NCBI GenBank assembly: GCA_020161575.1
Contig: JAIUNR010000006.1
Location: 1 to 64,000 of the forward strand
Direction: 5' to 3'
DNA length: 64,000 nt
DNA from: Pseudomonadota bacterium
GTDB lineage: Bacteria > Pseudomonadota > Alphaproteobacteria > Rhizobiales > Beijerinckiaceae
Shown: positions 59,504 through 64,000 of the stretch, one piece after another
Layout of the letters: every line of letters starts with the position of its first letter
Numbering within the stretch: the first letter of the stretch is position 1
Translations under genes and position numbers: made by a program
Notes under the pieces: generated by a model
What the model was told of the DNA's origin: nothing
The model's database searches: none
The model's input: the letters and a program-made list of their open reading frames with translations, nothing else

Positions 59504-61318
59504 CTAAGCGGATTCGCTTTCCTCGCGCAGCATTTCGAGTTCGAGCCAGCGCTCCTCCATTTTCTGCACCTCGTCGGAGGCGCGCTGGAGCAAGGCGTTG
59601 GTTTCGTCGAAGGTCCGGCGATCGCGGCTGTAAAGCTCGGGATCGGCGAGCTTGGCCTGAAGCTTGGCGATGACGCCCTGAAGTTTCTCCATGGCGCCGG
59701 GCAGGCTTTCAAGCTGGTTCTTCTGCTGCAAGGTGAGCTTGCGCCGCGCTGGGACGGCGGGTGAGGCTTCGCTTGCAGGGGATTCACGGGCAAGCGCTTT
59801 TGCCGTTTTCGTCTTCACCCGCGCGGGGTCTTGCCCCGAAAGCGCGAGCATGTCCGTATAGCCACCGGCATGGATCGCCCATCGTCCGTTGCCCTCGGGC
59901 ACCACGATCCGCTCGACGACCCTGTCGAGAAAATCGCGATCATGGCTGATCAGCAGCACGGTGCCGGCATAGGCGGAAAGCATTTCCTCGAGCACATCGA
60001 GGGTTTCAAGATCGAGATCGTTTGTCGGCTCGTCGAGCACAAGCAGGTTCGAAGGCCGTGCAAGCGCCCGCGCAAGCATGAGCCGCGCCCGTTCCCCGCC
60101 CGAAAGCACCTTGAGCGGCGAGCGCGCTTTCTCGGGCGGAAAAAGGAAGTCCTTCATGTAGCCGATGACGTTTTTCGGCTGGCCGTTGATCACCAGCGTA
60201 TCGGTGCCCCCGCCGGTAAGCGCATCCGCGAGGGTGGTTTCGGGGTGGAGCGCGTCGCGCTTCTGGTCGAGATGCGCGATGGCGATGCCGGTACCAAGGC
60301 GTATGGAGCCGGAATCCGGTTCGAGCATGCCGGTGAGCAGCGAGATCAGCGTCGTCTTGCCGGCACCGTTGGGGCCGACAAAGCCGATCCGGTCGCCCTT
60401 GAGTACGCGCAGCGAGAAATCGCGGACCACCGGCGTGCCTGAAAAGCTTTTGCCGATATCCCTGGCCTCGATCACCAGCTTGCCGCCCTTCTCGAGTTCG
60501 GCCGCCTCCAGATTGGCCTTGCCTTCCGCGCCACGATGCTCGCGCTTCTCCTTGCGCAGGGTGTGGAGCTGTTCGAGGCGGCGCACATTGCGCTTGCGGC
60601 GTGCGGTGACGCCGTAGCGCAGCCAATGCTCCTCGTCCGCGATCTTGCGACCGAGCTTGTGCTGGGCGGCTTCCTCCTCGGCGAGCACCTGATCGCGCCA
60701 GGCCTCGAAAGCGGAAAAGCCGCGCTCGATGCGGCGTGTCGTGCCGCGATCGAGCCAGATCGTCGCGCGGCTGAGGCGTTCGAGGAAGCGGCGGTCATGG
60801 CTGATCAGCACCAGAGCCGCCTGGCGGGCGTTGAGTTCGCTTTCGAGCCATTCGATCGCCGGAAGATCGAGATGGTTGGTGGGTTCGTCGAGCAGCAGGA
60901 TATCCGGCTGCGGAGCCAGCACGCGCGCCAGAGCGGCGCGGCGCGCCTCGCCACCGGAAAGGGTCTTGGGGTCTTCCTCGCCGCTCAGCCCCAGTTCGGC
61001 CAAGAGGAAGCGTGCGGCATGATCGCCCTCGTCCGGGAGGAGATCGGCTGCGGCGAAGGCGAGGCTGGTCGCATAGGCCGAGAAATCCGGTTCCTGCTGG
61101 AGCACGCCGACCTTGATGCCCGGCTGGACGAAGCGCGTGCCGGAATCCGCTTCTATCACGCCCGCGGCTACCTTGAGCAGGGTCGATTTGCCCGAACCGT
61201 TACGCCCGACAAGGCAAATCCGTTCGCCTGCGGAAACCGAGAGATCGGCGCCTTCAAGCAGGTTCCTGCCGCCGAAGGTGAGGCGGATATCGCTAAGCTG
61301 GATAAGGGGTGGGGACAC
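59504..61318 (-). CDS. uup: ABC-F ATPase, Uup type
   Basis: 604 residues, ATG at 61318. Two complete ATPase domains: Walker A GRNGSGKST and GPNGAGKTT, signatures LSGGEARRAALAR and LSGGERARLMLAR, Walker B LLLLDEPTNHLD and LLVLDEPTNDLD. The inter-domain linker is charged. The C-terminal coiled coil (MEKLQGVIAKLQAKL, VQKMEERWLELEML) is the Uup feature that binds DNA or ribosomes. It acts in translation or genome stability, not transport. Confidence 0.92.
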   Translation of the reverse strand: MSPPLIQLSDIRLTFGGRNLLEGADLSVSAGERICLVGRNGSGKSTLLKVAAGVIEADSGTRFVQPGIKVGVLQQEPDFSAYATSLAFAAADLLPDEGDHAARFLLAELGLSGEEDPKTLSGGEARRAALARVLAPQPDILLLDEPTNHLDLPAIEWLESELNARQAALVLISHDRRFLERLSRATIWLDRGTTRRIERGFSAFEAWRDQVLAEEEAAQHKLGRKIADEEHWLRYGVTARRKRNVRRLEQLHTLRKEKREHRGAEGKANLEAAELEKGGKLVIEARDIGKSFSGTPVVRDFSLRVLKGDRIGFVGPNGAGKTTLISLLTGMLEPDSGSIRLGTGIAIAHLDQKRDALHPETTLADALTGGGTDTLVINGQPKNVIGYMKDFLFPPEKARSPLKVLSGGERARLMLARALARPSNLLVLDEPTNDLDLETLDVLEEMLSAYAGTVLLISHDRDFLDRVVERIVVPEGNGRWAIHAGGYTDMLALSGQDPARVKTKTAKALARESPASEASPAVPARRKLTLQQKNQLESLPGAMEKLQGVIAKLQAKLADPELYSRDRRTFDETNALLQRASDEVQKMEERWLELEMLREESESA

Positions 61319-61538
61319 GCGCTTCCTCGTCTTTATCCCGCCTTCTAGACCGGATCGGATTTAGCTGGCTAGCCCTGCCGCTGGATTGATTAGCCTGCTC
61401 GTTCTTGAGGCAGCTGCCCGGTTTTTAGGGCAGAGGCACGCGGGCTTCTTTCATCTCCAGCAATGGCTATATAGCAAAGGTCGGCTGGCATGGATCGTGC
61501 TGGTGCTTCCATGTCTTCCCGTTTCATCCGAGGTTGCC

Positions 61539-62180
61539 ATGCTCTCTGCCTTCGATACCGCCACGCTCGCGGCGTTTTTCACCACCTCTTTCCTGCTCAA
61601 CATCACGCCGGGGCCGGCGGTTCTGCGCACCATCGGCGATTCCATGCAGCATGGCACGGTGCCGGCGCATGGCACGATTTTCGGTATCCTCGGCGCGAAC
61701 GCGATGTATTGCGCCCTGGCGGTTATGGGCCTCGGCGCTGTGATCCTCGCCTTTCCCTCGCTTTTCGAGATCATCAAATGGGTTGGCGTCTGCTATCTGC
61801 TGTGGATCGCGTTCGGGGCCTTGCGCGCGGCCTGGCGGGGAGGGGCGACGCTTGCCGCGCCCGTGCCCGCCGAGGGGCGCAAGCTGTTTATCCGTTCCTT
61901 CCTGCTTCAGAGCATGAACCCGAAATCGAGCCTGTTCTTCTGCGCCATGCTACCGATTTTCGCGGGCGAGGCGGAAGGCGCGCCGATGCGCATCGCTATT
62001 CTCGGCGCGCTGGCGATCCTCTCCGAGTATCCGGTCTTGCTCGGCTATGCGCTGCTGGGTGCGCGGGCGCTCGCCTTCGCCAGAACGCCGACGGCACGCC
62101 GTATCACCGATGCCTTGTCCGGCCTCGCGCTGATCGGCGCCGCGACGATGGTCGCGCGCACGGCGCTGGAGCGGCGGTGA
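61539..62180 (+). CDS. LysE/RhtB-family amino-acid exporter
   Basis: 213 residues from the ATG at 61539 (GAGG 5 bases ahead); a longer frame from 61386 is not supported. Start FFTTSFLLNITPGPAVL is the family hallmark, and MNPKSSLFF in the middle a second. About six spans. The 220 bp between the convergent-facing uup start and this gene hold no other gene. Confidence 0.85.
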   Translation: MLSAFDTATLAAFFTTSFLLNITPGPAVLRTIGDSMQHGTVPAHGTIFGILGANAMYCALAVMGLGAVILAFPSLFEIIKWVGVCYLLWIAFGALRAAWRGGATLAAPVPAEGRKLFIRSFLLQSMNPKSSLFFCAMLPIFAGEAEGAPMRIAILGALAILSEYPVLLGYALLGARALAFARTPTARRITDALSGLALIGAATMVARTALERR

Positions 62181-62342
62181 ACATGCTAGCCTCACGGGCT
62201 GCAAACCAAATCGTGACTTGAGATGGCGCGGCGCGCGGCTAGTCTCACGGCGTTTTTCGCTGGAGACTTTCCGTGGCCCCTGCCATCGCCATCGCAACCT
62301 TGCCAGCTCCTCCCGGTTTGCGCAGGATCTGTCCGGTGATTG

Positions 62343-63188
62343 ATGGCGACTGACATGGCCTTCTGGCGTGACCGCCAGGGACGGTTCTCGGTGATGAAAG
62401 CCGCGTGTTTCGTGCTGATCTCGCTGCCGGGCCTGTGGATCGGCGTGGCGCTCGGCATGGGATGGATGGGTGCCAAACCCGTTACCGCCGCGATCCACGA
62501 GAGCGGTCTCTGGGCGCTGCGCCTGCTGCTGCTGACGCTGACCATCACGCCCCTGCGCCTTCTGACCGGGTGGAACCGCCTCATCCTCATCCGCCGCATG
62601 CTCGGGCTGGGCGCCCTGGCCTACGGGCTGGGCCATCTCGCGCTCTATGCCTTCGAGCAGAAATTCGACCTCGCGCGGATCGCGGGAGAGATCGCGCTGC
62701 GCTTTTATCTGACGATCGGCTTCGTGAGCCTTGCCGCGATGATCGCGCTGGGCGTCACCTCGACCGACGCCATGATCCGCCGTCTCGGCGCGGCGCGCTG
62801 GAACCGCCTGCACAGGCTTGTCTATCCGCTGACGGCGCTGGCGCTGTTCCATGCCTTCCTGCAGGCTCGGATCGATGTCAGCGAGGCGCTGGTGATGAGC
62901 GGGGTCTTTCTCGCGCTGATGGGCATACGTGCGATGCGCGGGCGGATCATGATCGAACCGGCGCGGCTTACCGCGCTTGCGATCGGCGTCTTCGCGGCCA
63001 CGCTTGCGCTCGAATGGTGCTGGTATCGTTTCGCGACCGGCCTGCCGGCCGATCGCATTTTCCTCGCGAGTTTCGATCCCGCGCTTCAGCCGCGCCCGGC
63101 CTGGATTGCCCTTGGCCTGGCCCTGCTGCTGCCGGGAGCGATGCTGCTTGCGGGGCGCTTCAGGCCGGCTCGACCAGCGCCACCGTGA
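62343..63188 (+). CDS. msrQ: MsrQ-like haem membrane protein
   Basis: 281 residues, ATG at 62343 (TTG one codon earlier). Six or more membrane spans of the ferric-reductase-like transmembrane type: RRMLGLGALAYGLGHLALYAFEQKFD (as LGLGALAYGLGHLALY) gives one haem His, and RLHRLVYPLTALALFHAFLQARID (RLHRLVYPLTALALFHAF) others. MsrQ passes electrons to the periplasmic methionine-sulfoxide reductase MsrP, which is not in the window. It overlaps the convergent gene by 29 bp. Confidence 0.85.
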   Translation: MATDMAFWRDRQGRFSVMKAACFVLISLPGLWIGVALGMGWMGAKPVTAAIHESGLWALRLLLLTLTITPLRLLTGWNRLILIRRMLGLGALAYGLGHLALYAFEQKFDLARIAGEIALRFYLTIGFVSLAAMIALGVTSTDAMIRRLGAARWNRLHRLVYPLTALALFHAFLQARIDVSEALVMSGVFLALMGIRAMRGRIMIEPARLTALAIGVFAATLALEWCWYRFATGLPADRIFLASFDPALQPRPAWIALGLALLLPGAMLLAGRFRPARPAPP

Positions 63189-63540
63189 AGGTGTGCATCA
63201 CGTCATCGTCGTCGCGGATGGAGACGTAATCGCCGATATTGAAGCTATGCGCGCCGAACCGATAGCCGGCCTCGTCATCCTCGTCGCCAGCGATATCGTA
63301 GGTGAAGGCCCAGCTTCCGCCCTTCTGGCTGCCGCCACGATGCACGAGATGGCCAAGATCCGCTTCTTCGGCCCCCCAGAAGCGGCGGACGCGGCAGGCA
63401 TCGCGATGGGCAGCCCAGCTCGCGGCGTCGAGATGCCCTTCCACATCGAGCGGCGCGACGAATTCGTAGCCGTGTTGCTGTGAACCGCCGGGAAATTCCT
63501 TCGAGCGGGCAAGATGAAGCGTGATGCGATTGAGAGCCAT
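63160..63540 (-). CDS. Conserved alphaproteobacterial protein, function unknown
   Basis: 126 residues, ATG at 63540. LHLARSKEFPGGSQQHGYEFVAPL at the N-terminus and WAFTYDIAGDEDDEAGYRFGAHSFNIGDYVSI (as FTYDIAGDEDDEAGYRF, GDYVSIRDDDD) in the second half. I recall close relatives in many alphaproteobacteria but no assigned role. It is beta-rich and acidic. Convergent to msrQ with overlapping ends. Confidence 0.65.
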   Translation of the reverse strand: MALNRITLHLARSKEFPGGSQQHGYEFVAPLDVEGHLDAASWAAHRDACRVRRFWGAEEADLGHLVHRGGSQKGGSWAFTYDIAGDEDDEAGYRFGAHSFNIGDYVSIRDDDDVMHTFTVALVEPA

Positions 63541-63709
63541 CGATTTCTCCAGATGTGATGCGTAAAGCATCGCAGGAATGCCGATGCGGACCTTGATCAG
63601 CGTCAAGTTCGCGGGGACGGATTACACCCGCTGCTCGGCTCCGGTGTCTTAACGGCTTTCAATACGCCACGTGCGCAGCTACATTGCAATCAAAGTGAGT
63701 AGGATTTGA

Positions 63710-64000
63710 ATGATCGAAACCGCACCAGAACCGCGCGACGAGGGATTGCCTTCGACGTCCGAACCGCGCCCCGCGCGTCCGGCGAGCGTTGCCTCGTTCG
63801 GGATTCCGGGGGGCGGATTCGCGCCATGCCTGCGTTCGGTCGAGACACGGCCCGTTCATCAGCGCCGCTATGCCGCGCTTGATCTGGGCACGAATAATTG
63901 CCGGCTTCTGGTGGCGCGTCCCGAGGGTGGCGCTTTCCGCGTGGTCGATGCCTTTTCGCGCATCGTGCGGCTGGGCGAGGGGGTTTCGCGTTCCGGTGCG
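63710..64000 (+). CDS. ppx: Ppx/GppA phosphatase, N-terminal part
   Basis: 97 codons up to the window edge, ATG at 63710. After a disordered start, YAALDLGTNNCRLLVARPEG is the ASKHA-type phosphate-binding loop of exopolyphosphatase / guanosine pentaphosphatase. It acts on polyphosphate or pppGpp. The active part and its partners lie outside the window. Confidence 0.88.
   Translation, partial: MIETAPEPRDEGLPSTSEPRPARPASVASFGIPGGGFAPCLRSVETRPVHQRRYAALDLGTNNCRLLVARPEGGAFRVVDAFSRIVRLGEGVSRSGA

Noticed and set aside
62181-62342. Short repeat GCTAG-C/T-CTCACGG (about 62187 and 62237) as a regulatory pair
   Set aside because: Two copies 50 bp apart with one mismatch, no link to a promoter; could be chance.

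Overview
The window is high-G+C DNA from an alphaproteobacterium, probably a member of the Hyphomicrobiales. Support for this is the hut pathway layout with HutF and HutG, a GapR homologue, GTA-like tail genes and a 90-bp intergenic palindrome of a kind I associate with that order. The genus cannot be named from the sequence alone. About half the window is an inducible-looking prophage (1 to about 31.9 kb, left end outside the window). The rest is chromosomal metabolism and transport.

Prophage. A divergent genetic switch sits at 23.5-25.9 kb: a cro-like gene, an S24-type repressor, and two promoter-operator regions built to the same plan. Leftward (minus strand) run early genes (regulators, small membrane and zinc proteins, HU-like protein, GapR, ParB-MT-A70 methylase, nuclease, DNA polymerase III beta clamp, Dam methylase). 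They are followed by a replication-initiator-like gene carrying an iteron cluster, a Q-like gene, and a promoter-plus-terminator segment. After these come HNH, terminase, portal, ClpP-type protease, HK97-fold capsid, connector and siphovirus tail genes. Rightward (plus strand) run a set of small unknown genes, an ASCH protein, a cytosine methylase with eight internal repeats, an excisionase candidate and a tyrosine integrase. The integrase ends 41 bp before a tRNA-Gln(CUG) gene. Between the repressor and the rightward promoter lies a minus-strand pair, a DnaQ-BRCT exonuclease and an AT-rich membrane protein. It occupies the place of lambda rexAB and is the best candidate for a new accessory system.

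Chromosome, 32.4-43.6 kb: 5-oxoprolinase subunits PxpB and PxpC, a beta-lactamase-fold hydrolase, a PotDABC-type ABC transporter, a MarR regulator, O-succinylhomoserine sulfhydrylase (metZ), a left-handed beta-helix protein, a sulfurtransferase and an OsmC protein.

Chromosome, 43.6-54.5 kb: a complete histidine utilisation block. A TauABC-type ABC transporter and hutC lie beside hutF. Divergent from hutF runs hutI-hutH-hutG-hutU-hutD. Together these take histidine to urocanate (HutH), imidazolonepropionate (HutU), formiminoglutamate (HutI), formylglutamate (HutF) and glutamate plus formate (HutG). HutC-like operators occur before the transporter and between hutF and hutI, so the transporter probably imports histidine or urocanate. 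From 54.6 kb to the end lie an SbmA/BacA-like membrane protein, malonyl-CoA synthetase with a GntR regulator, a flavoprotein, an ABC-F ATPase, a LysE-type exporter, an MsrQ-like haem membrane protein, a small conserved protein and the start of a Ppx/GppA phosphatase.
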